Source of the DNA: Marinomonas balearica
Lineage (GTDB): Bacteria > Pseudomonadota > Gammaproteobacteria > Pseudomonadales > Marinomonadaceae
Length of the DNA stretch: 64,000 bases
Assembly (NCBI RefSeq): GCF_004362145.1
Contig: NZ_SNXC01000009.1
Span: 705,206-769,205 of the forward strand
Reading direction: 5' to 3'
Shown here piece by piece: positions 1 to 7,205 of the stretch. Each line of letters begins with the position of its first letter. Positions within the stretch are counted from its first letter, which is position 1. The translations under genes and the position numbers were made by a program. The notes below the pieces were generated by a model. That model did not search any database and was not told the origin of the DNA. It was given only the letters and a program-made list of their open reading frames with translations.

Positions 1-36
1 GGCGATGTTGGTCGCCAAGAAAAGTAAGATACGCAT
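1..36 (-). CDS. htpX: HtpX-like membrane metalloprotease, N-terminal fragment (cut by window edge)
   Basis: The reverse strand opens with an ATG at 36 and reads MRILLFLATNIA to the window edge. This matches the hydrophobic start of the HtpX family, inner-membrane zinc proteases that clear damaged membrane proteins. A GGAG ribosome-binding site lies just upstream of the ATG. HtpX genes often follow the alaA/msrB neighbourhood in Pseudomonas, which supports the call. Only twelve codons are visible, so the assignment rests on this short start plus gene order. Confidence 0.6.
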   Translation of the reverse strand, partial: MRILLFLATNIA

Positions 37-141
37 TTAAAGCTCCAATATAGTTATATGAAAGTGAAACAGGTTTCCTATTAAGGTATTTTTTGTCTCG
101 CTTTCTGAGCTTGATAGGGGCGTTGGAGGGTATTTCAAGGT

Positions 142-189
142 AGTTGGAGAGTATAAGTGAAATTTATCACTTGCTTATACTCTCCAACT
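142..189. repeat. 16-bp perfect inverted repeat between alaA and htpX
   Basis: The arms at 142-157 and 174-189 are perfectly complementary over 16 bp, with a 16-base loop. A second, shorter hairpin (155-160 with 167-172) shares three bases with the left arm, so the two folds compete. In the alaA-to-htpX direction no T-run follows, so it is not a classical terminator. It may be an attenuator, a transcript-stability element or a processing site. Confidence 0.6.
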
Positions 190-264
190 GTAAATTAGCC
201 GCCAATCAACTGCAAAACGATTGAAGGCTTTAATGTTTGCTATAAGTGGCTAGAAACCTGTGGG

Positions 265-1482
265 TTACTTATTTCGCATTCGATGAAGGAAATTTGCAAA
301 CCGAGACATCGCAGGTTGCAGTTCTTCTACATGCGGTAAGAAAACGAATCGCACATGGTCGTGAGTAGGCCAGTTGAAACCGGTTCCTTGCACGATGAGT
401 ACTTTTTCCTCTTTTAAAAACTGTAGAACGATGTCGATATCATTTCGGATGTCGTACATTTTTCTGTCGAGTTTAGGGAATAAGTATAAAGCTCCTTCAG
501 GTTGATGACAGGTTACGCCGGGAATGTCATTTAGAGTCTCCCACGCGACTTTTCGCTGCTCATAAAGTCTGCCGCCGGGCACAATCAATTCGTTTATACT
601 TTGATACCCACCAAGCGCTGTTTGAACCGCGTGTTGAGCGGGAACGTTAGCGCAAAGGCGCATTGAGCTAAGCATGTCTAAGCCGGCAATATAATCGGAA
701 ACTCCTGTCCTTGGTCCAGTTAATATCATCCAACCTGCTCGAAAGCCTGCGGTACGGTATACCTTAGAAAGGCCACCGAACGTAATGCAGGGAATGCGCC
801 CTTCCGTAAGTGTAGAGGTCGGTAGGTGAGTTGCTCCATCATACAAAATCTTATCGTATATTTCGTCGGAAAATAGCAATAGACCGTGTTCTTCCGCTAG
901 GGCAACAAGGCCTTGGAGAGTTTCTTTCGAGTAAACCGCTCCTGTGGGGTTATTAGGATTAATAATAACAAGTGCTTTGGTTTTGTTACTGATCTTAGAT
1001 TTTATATCTTGAAGATCAGGCTGCCATCCGTTTTCCTCGTCACATAAATAGTGTTTAACGTAACCTCCAGAAAGTGTGGCAGCAGCGGTCCATAATGGGT
1101 AGTCAGGGGCAGGGACAAGGATTTCATCACCGTCGTTTAGAAGCGCTTGCATTGCCATGACGATCAGTTCGCTCACGCCGTTTCCCATCCAGACGTGGTT
1201 AACGTCGGCAGACTTTACGCCGAGTGCCTGATATTTTTGCATGACCGCTTTACGAGCCGAGAAAAGACCTTTCGACTCACAGTAACCTTGAGCTGTCGGT
1301 AAGTTCTTTATTACGTCTACTAGAATTTCGTCTGGTGCTTCGAATCCAAATGGGGCAGGGTTGCCTATGTTTAATTTGAGGATTCTTTGTCCTTCATCTT
1401 CCATGCGCATGGCTTCTTCTAAAACTGGGCCACGAATTTCATAACAAATGTTTGCAAGTTTATTGGATTTACGAATTAGCAC
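265..1482 (-). CDS. alaA: Alanine-synthesising aminotransferase AlaA
   Basis: A 405-residue PLP-dependent class I/II aminotransferase, exactly the length of E. coli AlaA and collinear with it from start to end. AlaA makes alanine from pyruvate using glutamate as amino donor in the cytoplasm. The PLP lysine is K240 in GLSKVYRTAGFR. The NPNNPTGAVY and SDEIYDKILYD cofactor motifs and the family N-terminus KLNIGNPAPFGF are present. It is divergent from msrB and is followed by htpX on the same strand. No anomalies seen. Confidence 0.95.
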   Translation of the reverse strand: MLIRKSNKLANICYEIRGPVLEEAMRMEDEGQRILKLNIGNPAPFGFEAPDEILVDVIKNLPTAQGYCESKGLFSARKAVMQKYQALGVKSADVNHVWMGNGVSELIVMAMQALLNDGDEILVPAPDYPLWTAAATLSGGYVKHYLCDEENGWQPDLQDIKSKISNKTKALVIINPNNPTGAVYSKETLQGLVALAEEHGLLLFSDEIYDKILYDGATHLPTSTLTEGRIPCITFGGLSKVYRTAGFRAGWMILTGPRTGVSDYIAGLDMLSSMRLCANVPAQHAVQTALGGYQSINELIVPGGRLYEQRKVAWETLNDIPGVTCHQPEGALYLFPKLDRKMYDIRNDIDIVLQFLKEEKVLIVQGTGFNWPTHDHVRFVFLPHVEELQPAMSRFANFLHRMRNK

Positions 1483-1579
1483 CTTGATTCCTTACTATTA
1501 ACCCTCATCGATACGGCTATACTTTTACAAAACCGCAAGTTCGGTTCTAACGTACGATATTTATTTACGGAGTGTTCTT

Positions 1580-2014
1580 ATGTCTCATGATACCCCTAAG
1601 ACGGGAAAAGTCACGAAATCGGACGAGGAATGGCGTGCGCAATTGACTCAAGAGCAATATGCGGTAACTCGTCAGAAAGGAACAGAGCGTGCTTTTACAG
1701 GGCAATACGATAAATTTTATGAAGAAGGGAAGTACAATTGTGTGTGCTGCGGTGCGCCGCTTTTTACATCCGGTGCGAAGTATGACTCTGGCTGTGGTTG
1801 GCCTGCCTTTTATGAGGGAATAGAGGAAAACATAAATGAACACGAAGACAACTCTTGGATGATGCGACGTACAGAAGTCGTTTGTTCAAACTGTGATGCG
1901 CATCTTGGACATGTCTTTCCAGACGGTCCTGAGCCAACAGGGGTTCGTTACTGCATTAACTCGGCTTCTTTAACCTTTTCTGATGATGCGTCTGGTGACG
2001 ATTCGACAGAGTGA
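1580..2014 (+). CDS. msrB: Peptide-methionine (R)-S-oxide reductase MsrB
   Basis: A 144-residue cytoplasmic repair enzyme that reduces methionine-R-sulfoxide in proteins. The zinc site is formed by C54/C57 and C102/C105 (CSNC). The substrate motif GCGWPAF is at 71-77, and the catalytic cysteine is C125 in RYCINSAS. Length and motif order match E. coli MsrB (137 aa). The ATG follows a GGAG ribosome-binding site. It diverges from alaA with about 97 bp between them, so the two probably have back-to-back promoters. Confidence 0.95.
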   Translation: MSHDTPKTGKVTKSDEEWRAQLTQEQYAVTRQKGTERAFTGQYDKFYEEGKYNCVCCGAPLFTSGAKYDSGCGWPAFYEGIEENINEHEDNSWMMRRTEVVCSNCDAHLGHVFPDGPEPTGVRYCINSASLTFSDDASGDDSTE

Positions 2015-2100
2015 AGCTGAGACACTTCTCTCCCTATATTGAAGGCTGACTATTATGAGTACCATACAAAAGTGCTGAGGTCTTGTATTGTCGCCGACGT

Positions 2101-2147
2101 GCATCACAGTGAAAGAGAAGCAAGTAACCTCGCTTTCGCCGTGATGC
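2101..2147. terminator. Long hairpin between convergent msrB and the yajG-like gene
   Basis: The arms 2101-2115 and 2133-2147 pair over 15 positions with one mismatch and one G-U pair. The hairpin sits between two convergent genes, where a bidirectional terminator is expected. The following T-rich stretch on the plus strand is weak (CCTTTATTA), so termination efficiency is uncertain. Confidence 0.45.
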
Positions 2148-2224
2148 CCTTTATTATAGTGGTTTCTTTAGTGCTGCCACTTTAACTAATGCAATCGCGC
2201 TATTAAGAGCTTGTCTTGCTTCGC

Positions 2225-2794
2225 CTATTTTTGTAATAGCAATATTACGTTTGGATCGTTCAACAGTCTGCTCACCGTATCAGATGATAATTCGCTCATT
2301 GCTTCTTGTACTTCTTCTTGAGTTGGAAGAGATCCATACTCGTCAACTTTTTGAGAGACATAGTTTGCGCGATAGGTTTTGTTTTTAGCTTTTAGCTCCA
2401 GAGAAAGTGAATAGTCTAAAGTGGCCTCTGTTTTGAGAACTTTTTTAGCGGTTGTGTAAGAAAGTTTTGAAATTGTGACGGTAAGTGATGCAGGTGGTTG
2501 CCCACCAAGTTCTGGTTTAAAACCAAGTTTCTTCAATCCCTCTACAAGAGCCGCTTTAACGTCTCCTTTAGATGTAGGAGAAAGAAGAATATCAGCGTGC
2601 TCTCCTATACCTGTATTTATCTCTCCAATTTTACCTTCGAAAGAAGACAGGACCTTTATGTCTATGACTTTATCGTTGGTCAATGTGTTCATACTGACTT
2701 CTGGGGTTGGGGTGATGTTAATAGTGTGGGTTGTGCTTGCACAACCGCCTAGGATTAAAGTGCTGACTAATAAGGGAAGGGCGATAGACTTCAT
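2225..2794 (-). CDS. yajG: YajG-family lipoprotein
   Basis: A 189-residue predicted outer-membrane lipoprotein. The signal peptide ends in the lipobox LGGC, with C18 as the lipidated cysteine. The remainder resembles E. coli YajG (192 aa), whose molecular role is not established. Visible features are the TPTPEV segment after the lipidation site and a C-terminal region predicted to be mixed alpha/beta. It is monocistronic, convergent with msrB and divergent from the tRNA array. Family assignment is fairly secure; function is unknown. Confidence 0.8.
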   Translation of the reverse strand: MKSIALPLLVSTLILGGCASTTHTINITPTPEVSMNTLTNDKVIDIKVLSSFEGKIGEINTGIGEHADILLSPTSKGDVKAALVEGLKKLGFKPELGGQPPASLTVTISKLSYTTAKKVLKTEATLDYSLSLELKAKNKTYRANYVSQKVDEYGSLPTQEEVQEAMSELSSDTVSRLLNDPNVILLLQK

Positions 2795-2854
2795 GTGATT
2801 ATGACTCCATATTGTACAAAAAATATAAAAAACAACGGACTAAGTGAAAAGAGT

Positions 2855-2878
2855 AACAGTTTTTTTAAAAAAACTGTT
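2855..2878. repeat. 24-bp perfect AT-rich palindrome upstream of the tRNA promoter
   Basis: The 12-base halves 2855-2866 and 2867-2878 are exact reverse complements (AACAG then T7, and A7 then CTGTT). The palindrome ends directly at the putative -35 element of the tRNA array and lies upstream of the divergent yajG-like gene. The A/T tracts could act as an UP element for RNA polymerase or as a cruciform. It is unlikely to terminate any gene transcribed into it. Confidence 0.6.
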
Positions 2879-2904
2879 GATTTTCAGATTAGTAACAGTA
2901 ATAT
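2877..2904 (+). promoter_or_regulatory. Putative sigma70 promoter of the tRNA array
   Basis: A -35-like TTGATT at 2877-2882 and a -10-like TAATAT at 2899-2904 are separated by 16 bp. They are followed by a GC-rich stretch (GCACCCGC) resembling the discriminator of stringently controlled stable-RNA promoters. The position, about 65 bp before the first tRNA, fits. Confidence 0.5.
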
Positions 2905-2972
2905 ACGCACCCGCTCACACAGCAAGGCTTCAAACGCTAAATGCCACAATTTGTGGGGTTAGTGTGTAATGT

Positions 2973-3048
2973 GTCCCATTCGTCTAGAGGCCTAGGACAC
3001 CGCCCTTTCACGGCGGTAACAGGGGTTCGAACCCCCTATGGGACGCCA
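2973..3048 (+). tRNA. tRNA-Glu (TTC)
   Basis: A 76-nt sequence nearly identical to E. coli tRNA-Glu. The anticodon loop is CTTTCAC with anticodon TTC, the T-arm carries GGTTCGAA, and the acceptor stem GTCCCAT pairs with ATGGGAC. The discriminator G and CCA end are encoded (CCA at 3046-3048). First gene of the six-tRNA array. Confidence 0.97.
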
Positions 3049-3098
3049 CTTAACTTACGCGTTGAGTATAAAGAAGAAGTTTTGTAATGTGAATGCAT

Positions 3099-3173
3099 GC
3101 GGGAATAGCTCAGTGGTAGAGCACAACCTTGCCAAGGTTGGGGTCGCGAGTTCGAGCCTCGTTTCCCGCTCCA
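3099..3173 (+). tRNA. tRNA-Gly (GCC)
   Basis: A 75-nt cloverleaf with anticodon GCC in TTGCCAA, acceptor stem GCGGGAA/TTCCCGC, T-loop TTCGAGC and encoded CCA. The D-loop is one base shorter (AGTGGTAG) than in the E. coli 76-nt version. Confidence 0.97.
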
Positions 3174-3187
3174 CTTTCTACGGAAAG
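3174..3187 (+). other. C(UACG)G mini-hairpin between tRNA-Gly and tRNA-Glu
   Basis: The bases CTTTC-TACG-GAAAG form a 5-bp stem closed by a UNCG-family tetraloop with its canonical C-G closing pair. It begins immediately after the encoded CCA, so it would sit at the processing site between two tRNAs in the primary transcript. The same element recurs at 3566-3579. Confidence 0.6.
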
Positions 3188-3194
3188 TAATTGT

Positions 3195-3270
3195 GTCCCA
3201 TTCGTCTAGAGGCCTAGGACACCGCCCTTTCACGGCGGTAACAGGGGTTCGAACCCCCTATGGGACGCCA
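3195..3270 (+). tRNA. tRNA-Glu (TTC)
   Basis: Identical to the tRNA-Glu at 2973-3048, with anticodon TTC and encoded CCA at 3268-3270. It is linked to the preceding tRNA-Gly by a 21-nt spacer containing a mini-hairpin. Confidence 0.97.
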
Positions 3271-3333
3271 CTCAATTCAACGATGTTTTGTTGGTTGGGT
3301 AATAAGTAATAAAAAATGCATACGTGCAATTGT

Positions 3334-3409
3334 GTCCCATTCGTCTAGAGGCCTAGGACACCGCCCTTTCACGGCGGTAACAGGGGTTCGAACCCCCTAT
3401 GGGACGCCA
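3334..3409 (+). tRNA. tRNA-Glu (TTC)
   Basis: Third identical tRNA-Glu copy, with anticodon TTC and encoded CCA at 3407-3409. Its upstream spacer differs from those of the other copies. Confidence 0.97.
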
Positions 3410-3490
3410 CTATTTAAGATTTACTGACAAGACACGTTTTGTTAGTGAAAAGCTGGATCAAACCGAATAGGGGAGATCGGCAAAAGAAAT

Positions 3491-3565
3491 GCGGGAATAG
3501 CTCAGTGGTAGAGCACAACCTTGCCAAGGTTGGGGTCGCGAGTTCGAGCCTCGTTTCCCGCTCCA
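3491..3565 (+). tRNA. tRNA-Gly (GCC)
   Basis: Identical to the tRNA-Gly at 3099-3173, with anticodon GCC and encoded CCA at 3563-3565. Confidence 0.97.
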
Positions 3566-3579
3566 CTTTCTACGGAAAG
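3566..3579 (+). other. C(UACG)G mini-hairpin, second copy
   Basis: Same 5-bp stem and TACG tetraloop as at 3174-3187, again placed directly after the tRNA-Gly CCA end and before tRNA-Glu. Confidence 0.6.
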
Positions 3580-3586
3580 TAATTGT

Positions 3587-3662
3587 GTCCCATTCGTCTA
3601 GAGGCCTAGGACACCGCCCTTTCACGGCGGTAACAGGGGTTCGAACCCCCTATGGGACGCCA
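3587..3662 (+). tRNA. tRNA-Glu (TTC)
   Basis: Fourth identical tRNA-Glu copy, with encoded CCA at 3660-3662. It ends 48 bp before pabC, and no clear terminator is visible between them. Read-through into the pabC operon is therefore possible. Confidence 0.97.
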
Positions 3663-3710
3663 CTTCCTTTTACGTTATGATACCAACCAATTCCTCATGG
3701 AAACTGTCTT

Positions 3711-4580
3711 ATGGTTTGGTTTGTAAACTTCAAAAAAACAGAAAATATCTCAATTAATGACCGTGGTTTACCTTACGGTGATGGTTTGTTTGAGACTATG
3801 CTATTTCAACATGGCGCTGTTCAGAATTTTCAATTTCATTCAAATCGACTCGAAAGAGGATTGCGACGCCTTCAATTTACGGGTGACTTCTCCTTGCTAC
3901 TCAGTGATGTGTGGCAATTTATATACGCCAATGCTCCTTCAGCGGGCGACCCTGTTCTAATAAAACTTATTGTTACGCGTGGCGAAGGTGGTCGAGGCTA
4001 CAAGCCGCCAAACAAAGTCATCCCTAATGTTTTGATATATTTTGGTCACCCTCCAAATTACGATAAGCTTCGAAAACAGGGAATGCAGCTTGTTGTCTCC
4101 CCCATATGTACCAGTATTAATCCGTCGGTTGCTGGTTTAAAACACTTAAATAAACTCGAAAATGTGTTGGCAAAACATGTTTTGGAAGAAACGGTGGACG
4201 AAGCATTGATGTTAGACCCTAATGGCTATATTACAGAATGCATTCAAAGTAATATTGGTTGGTTTAAAGGGAATAGACTGTGCTTGCCGAGTATCGTTGA
4301 TTCTGGAGTGCAAGGTACAATGCGTAGCCGAATTATTGAGTCATATAATGGCGTCATCGATGTAGGGCGCTTTAAGCTAAATGATATATTAGAGGCCGAC
4401 GAAGTATTTGTATGTAATGGCTTACTCGGTGTTGTCGGTGTGGCTTCGATAGTTAATCAAACTAAGAATGTCAGTAAGGGCGGACTGTCCGACCTCAACA
4501 ACCGGCGCTTTATCATTGGCAACAAAATAGAAAATTTACAAACTCTTTTAGAAGATAAGGAAAAACATGTCTGCTGTTAA
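3711..4580 (+). CDS. pabC: Aminodeoxychorismate lyase PabC
   Basis: A 289-residue PLP fold-type IV enzyme that splits 4-amino-4-deoxychorismate into p-aminobenzoate and pyruvate for folate synthesis. The family N-terminus NDRGLPYGDGLFET is at 16-29. The PLP lysine is K144 in GLKHLNKLEN, and DEALMLDPNGYITEC matches the class IV signature. The gene overlaps mltG by 14 bp, so the two are translationally coupled. pabC-mltG-tmk-holB-tatD follows the E. coli order, but fabF/acpP are replaced upstream by the tRNA array. Confidence 0.92.
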   Translation: MVWFVNFKKTENISINDRGLPYGDGLFETMLFQHGAVQNFQFHSNRLERGLRRLQFTGDFSLLLSDVWQFIYANAPSAGDPVLIKLIVTRGEGGRGYKPPNKVIPNVLIYFGHPPNYDKLRKQGMQLVVSPICTSINPSVAGLKHLNKLENVLAKHVLEETVDEALMLDPNGYITECIQSNIGWFKGNRLCLPSIVDSGVQGTMRSRIIESYNGVIDVGRFKLNDILEADEVFVCNGLLGVVGVASIVNQTKNVSKGGLSDLNNRRFIIGNKIENLQTLLEDKEKHVCC

Positions 4581-5595
4581 ATGGCTTGTGTCCCTGATTT
4601 TTTTGCTTTTAACGCTATTGGCGGGCGCGGCTGCGGGCATTTATTATGGTGTTACCCAACCCCTCATGATAGACAGTGCGCAGGAGTATGAAGTTCAGCT
4701 AGGCGCTTCTTCAACCAAGATTGGTCATCAACTTGCTGCTCGTGGATGGATTTACCATCCATTATTGACGAAAGTGGTTTCTCGACTGAACCCTACGCTC
4801 ATCCCTAAAGCGGGGCGATACGAAATAGTTCCGGGGCAAAACCTTATTCAGGTTTTTCAGCTGTTTGATTCAGGTAAAGCGATTTTTCACGAGGTAACTT
4901 TGCTCGAAGGGAAGACCGTAAAAGACTATATGGCCGCATTGGAAGCGAAAGGGAATATCCAAATGACGATGTCTGGGTTTGATGCGAAACGTATTGCTAA
5001 GCATATGGAGCTTGGGCACTCATCTGCGGAAGGTTTGTTCTTCGCGAATACTTATAGGTATCACGATGGCGATACCGATGTTGATATTTTAAAACATGCA
5101 AACACACTCTTAAAGAAAGAATTAAACACCGCATGGGATAATCGAAATAAATCTATACCGCTAAAAACGCCATATGATGTTTTAACGTTAGCCTCAATTA
5201 TAGAAAAAGAAACCGGAGTGGCTTACGAGCGTCCGCTCATTTCCAAAGTGTTTATGAATCGTCTTAAGCGAAGAATTCGCTTACAAACAGATCCGACAGT
5301 GATTTATGGTTTAGGCGATAAATATAATGGCAACATAACGCGCAGAGATCTTCGTACAAAAACGCCTTATAACACTTATGTTATTGACGGGTTGCCGCCA
5401 ACACCGATTGCTAATGTTGGGCGTGAAGCGATTGAAGCAGCCGTATGGCCAGGAGAAACAGCTGCGCTGTATTTCGTAGCAAAAGGGGACGGTACACATG
5501 CGTTTTCTCGAACACTTCGCGAACATAACAACGCAGTGGCAAAGTATCAAAAATATCAGCGAAGAAAAGACTATAAGTCTTCGCCCAGTAAATAA
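4567..5595 (+). CDS. mltG: Endolytic murein transglycosylase MltG
   Basis: A 342-residue inner-membrane YceG-family enzyme that cleaves nascent peptidoglycan glycan strands and is thought to terminate polymerisation. One N-terminal membrane anchor spans about 5-29. The catalytic glutamate is E213 in ASIIEKET. The C-terminal motif LQTDPTVIYGLG and the TPYNTY...GLPPTPI block are typical. Its length is close to E. coli MltG (340 aa). The start lies inside the end of pabC. Confidence 0.95.
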   Translation: MSAVKWLVSLIFLLLTLLAGAAAGIYYGVTQPLMIDSAQEYEVQLGASSTKIGHQLAARGWIYHPLLTKVVSRLNPTLIPKAGRYEIVPGQNLIQVFQLFDSGKAIFHEVTLLEGKTVKDYMAALEAKGNIQMTMSGFDAKRIAKHMELGHSSAEGLFFANTYRYHDGDTDVDILKHANTLLKKELNTAWDNRNKSIPLKTPYDVLTLASIIEKETGVAYERPLISKVFMNRLKRRIRLQTDPTVIYGLGDKYNGNITRRDLRTKTPYNTYVIDGLPPTPIANVGREAIEAAVWPGETAALYFVAKGDGTHAFSRTLREHNNAVAKYQKYQRRKDYKSSPSK

Positions 5596-5629
5596 GCTCT
5601 TTATTGAGTGCTCGTTAGGTGGACGTTAG

Positions 5630-6247
5630 GTGAAAGGTAGATTTATTACGCTGGAAGGCGGTGAAGGCAGCGGTAAGACCAGCGCTATTGCATTCGTTAA
5701 AGAATGGCTCGAAGCGAAAGGTGTGCCTTATATTGTAACTCGTGAGCCAGGTGGAACACCTCTCGCTGAAGAAATTCGTCAAGTGGTGTTGAGCAAGCGT
5801 GACGAGAGTGTAAGTCCAATCACGGAGTTGTTACTTGTTTTTGCAGCCAGAGCTCAGCATGTTGAACAAAAAATAGTGCCGGCTTTAGAGTCTGGAGTGT
5901 GGGTGATCAGTGATCGTTTCATAGATTCCTCATATGTCTATCAGGGTGTCGCCAGAGGGTTGGACATCGCTGATATTGACAGATTGGTTCACTTGGCGGT
6001 GGGTGATTGTTTGCCAGACAGAACCATATTACTTGATGTGCCTGTCGAGGTGGGTATGGAACGTGTAGCGAATCGATTGGGAAATGATCGATTGGATGCA
6101 GAAAGTACTCAGTTCCATGAGATGGTTCGCCGTGGCTTTTTAGATCTCGCTATACGAGACCGTGATCGGGTATCAATTGTTGATGCAAGCGTTGCGCAAA
6201 AAGATGTTTTTGAACAAATAGCAACAGTGTTAGAGTGCGTTAATTAG
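5630..6247 (+). CDS. tmk: Thymidylate kinase
   Basis: A 205-residue cytoplasmic kinase converting dTMP to dTDP with ATP. The P-loop GEGSGKT is at 11-17, and the DR(Y/F) motif SDRFIDSSYVYQG and TREPGGTPLAEEIR follow. The start is a GTG preceded by AGGTGG. It lies 34 bp after mltG in the same operon. Length and motif order match the bacterial family. Confidence 0.95.
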   Translation: MKGRFITLEGGEGSGKTSAIAFVKEWLEAKGVPYIVTREPGGTPLAEEIRQVVLSKRDESVSPITELLLVFAARAQHVEQKIVPALESGVWVISDRFIDSSYVYQGVARGLDIADIDRLVHLAVGDCLPDRTILLDVPVEVGMERVANRLGNDRLDAESTQFHEMVRRGFLDLAIRDRDRVSIVDASVAQKDVFEQIATVLECVN

Positions 6248-6268
6248 TAAAAATGCTAGAGGTGTTTT

Positions 6269-7198
6269 ATTAGTATCCCCCCTTGGTTGAAATTATTACA
6301 ATCAAAAGCTGAAGATTGGCGTAAAAACGGAACGTTTCATCATGCTTTACTCTTGACCGGTGAAGAGGGCGTGGGACAAGAGGTATTGGCGCGATCGCTT
6401 GCTGATTTGCTAATGTGTGAATCGGATAACGCGCCTTGCGGGCACTGCCATTCCTGTCAGTTGATGTTGGCAGGCTCTCATCCTGATTACCTGTATATTG
6501 ACGGTTCCGAAGGAACGATAAAGGTTGATGTAGTTCGCCAGCTTATCGTGCGGGTTTCAAAAAAAGCACAGGTAGGAAAAGTAAAAGTTCTTTTGCTTCA
6601 TGATGCTCATTCCATGAATATTAATGCTGCTAACGCTGTTTTAAAAGCCTTGGAAGAGCCTCCTGAGAATACATTTTTTATTCTCACCACGTCGAGTTCC
6701 CACGGTATGCTGCCAACTATTCAAAGTAGATGTCAAAAAATGGTGTTGGATTCACCCGATAGAAACGACGTAACGACTTGGTTGGAGCAAGAAGGTCATT
6801 CAGAAGTCAGTGATCTTTTTTGGTTAACTCAGCAACCCTATCATTTGCTCGCTCTTAAAGAAAAAGGTTACGACGCACTGTACCGTAGCCTTCCGAATAA
6901 AGTTCGTGTTTTACTGACGGGTGAAGACAGTGTAACGAATATTGTTAAAGGTGTTGATCAATCTAACATACTCGCACTGTGTGACGGGTATGCTGCCATC
7001 TTACATCAGGTGATCCAATATTCTGCATCAGGTTATTTATCGGGTGAGTTGAAGGAAGTGGGTGAGTTGATGCTTTCAAAACGCAGTATTTATCATCTTA
7101 TGGCGCGATATGATGCCATTATTGGGCTTAAGCAAAGTCTCAAACGGTCAAATCTAAATCCCGTTATGCAGCTCACATACGAATTAAATCAGTGGTAA
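6269..7198 (+). CDS. holB: DNA polymerase III delta' subunit HolB (probable ATT start)
   Basis: Clamp-loader delta' subunit; it works with tau/gamma and delta to load the beta clamp. In the shorter TTG-start reading from 6287, a four-cysteine zinc module is at C44, C51, C54 and C57, followed by GSHPDY. The P-loop is degenerate (GEEGVGQ), as expected for a non-hydrolysing subunit. The start is unusual. The TTG at 6287 lacks a ribosome-binding site and would remove the conserved PWL segment of HolB. An in-frame ATT at 6269 sits 4 bp after AGAGGTG and gives MSIPPWLK and 309 residues. A stop at 6257 excludes longer forms. The pilZ gene common between holB and tatD in pseudomonads is absent. Confidence 0.85.
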   Translation: MSIPPWLKLLQSKAEDWRKNGTFHHALLLTGEEGVGQEVLARSLADLLMCESDNAPCGHCHSCQLMLAGSHPDYLYIDGSEGTIKVDVVRQLIVRVSKKAQVGKVKVLLLHDAHSMNINAANAVLKALEEPPENTFFILTTSSSHGMLPTIQSRCQKMVLDSPDRNDVTTWLEQEGHSEVSDLFWLTQQPYHLLALKEKGYDALYRSLPNKVRVLLTGEDSVTNIVKGVDQSNILALCDGYAAILHQVIQYSASGYLSGELKEVGELMLSKRSIYHLMARYDAIIGLKQSLKRSNLNPVMQLTYELNQW

Positions 7199-7205
7199 CA
7201 AATAT

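Larger units (their letters stand above)
3098..3272 (+). repeat. tRNA-Gly/tRNA-Glu unit, copy 1 of a duplicated 175-bp segment
   Basis: This segment is identical by eye to 3490-3664, including the 21-base spacer between the two tRNAs. Identity stops within a base or two of the tRNA ends on both sides. This points to a recent duplication or gene conversion of the whole two-tRNA unit. Confidence 0.85.
3490..3664 (+). repeat. tRNA-Gly/tRNA-Glu unit, copy 2 of a duplicated 175-bp segment
   Basis: Second copy of the segment at 3098-3272, with tRNAs and spacer identical by eye. Flanking sequences differ. Confidence 0.85.

Noticed and set aside
2160..2281. Open minus-strand frame of about 40 codons ending KIGEARQALNSAIALVKVAALKKPL, overlapping the 3' end of the yajG-like gene
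   Set aside because: It follows a stop, has no usable start codon or ribosome-binding site, and reads in another frame of yajG for part of its length. It is most likely chance.
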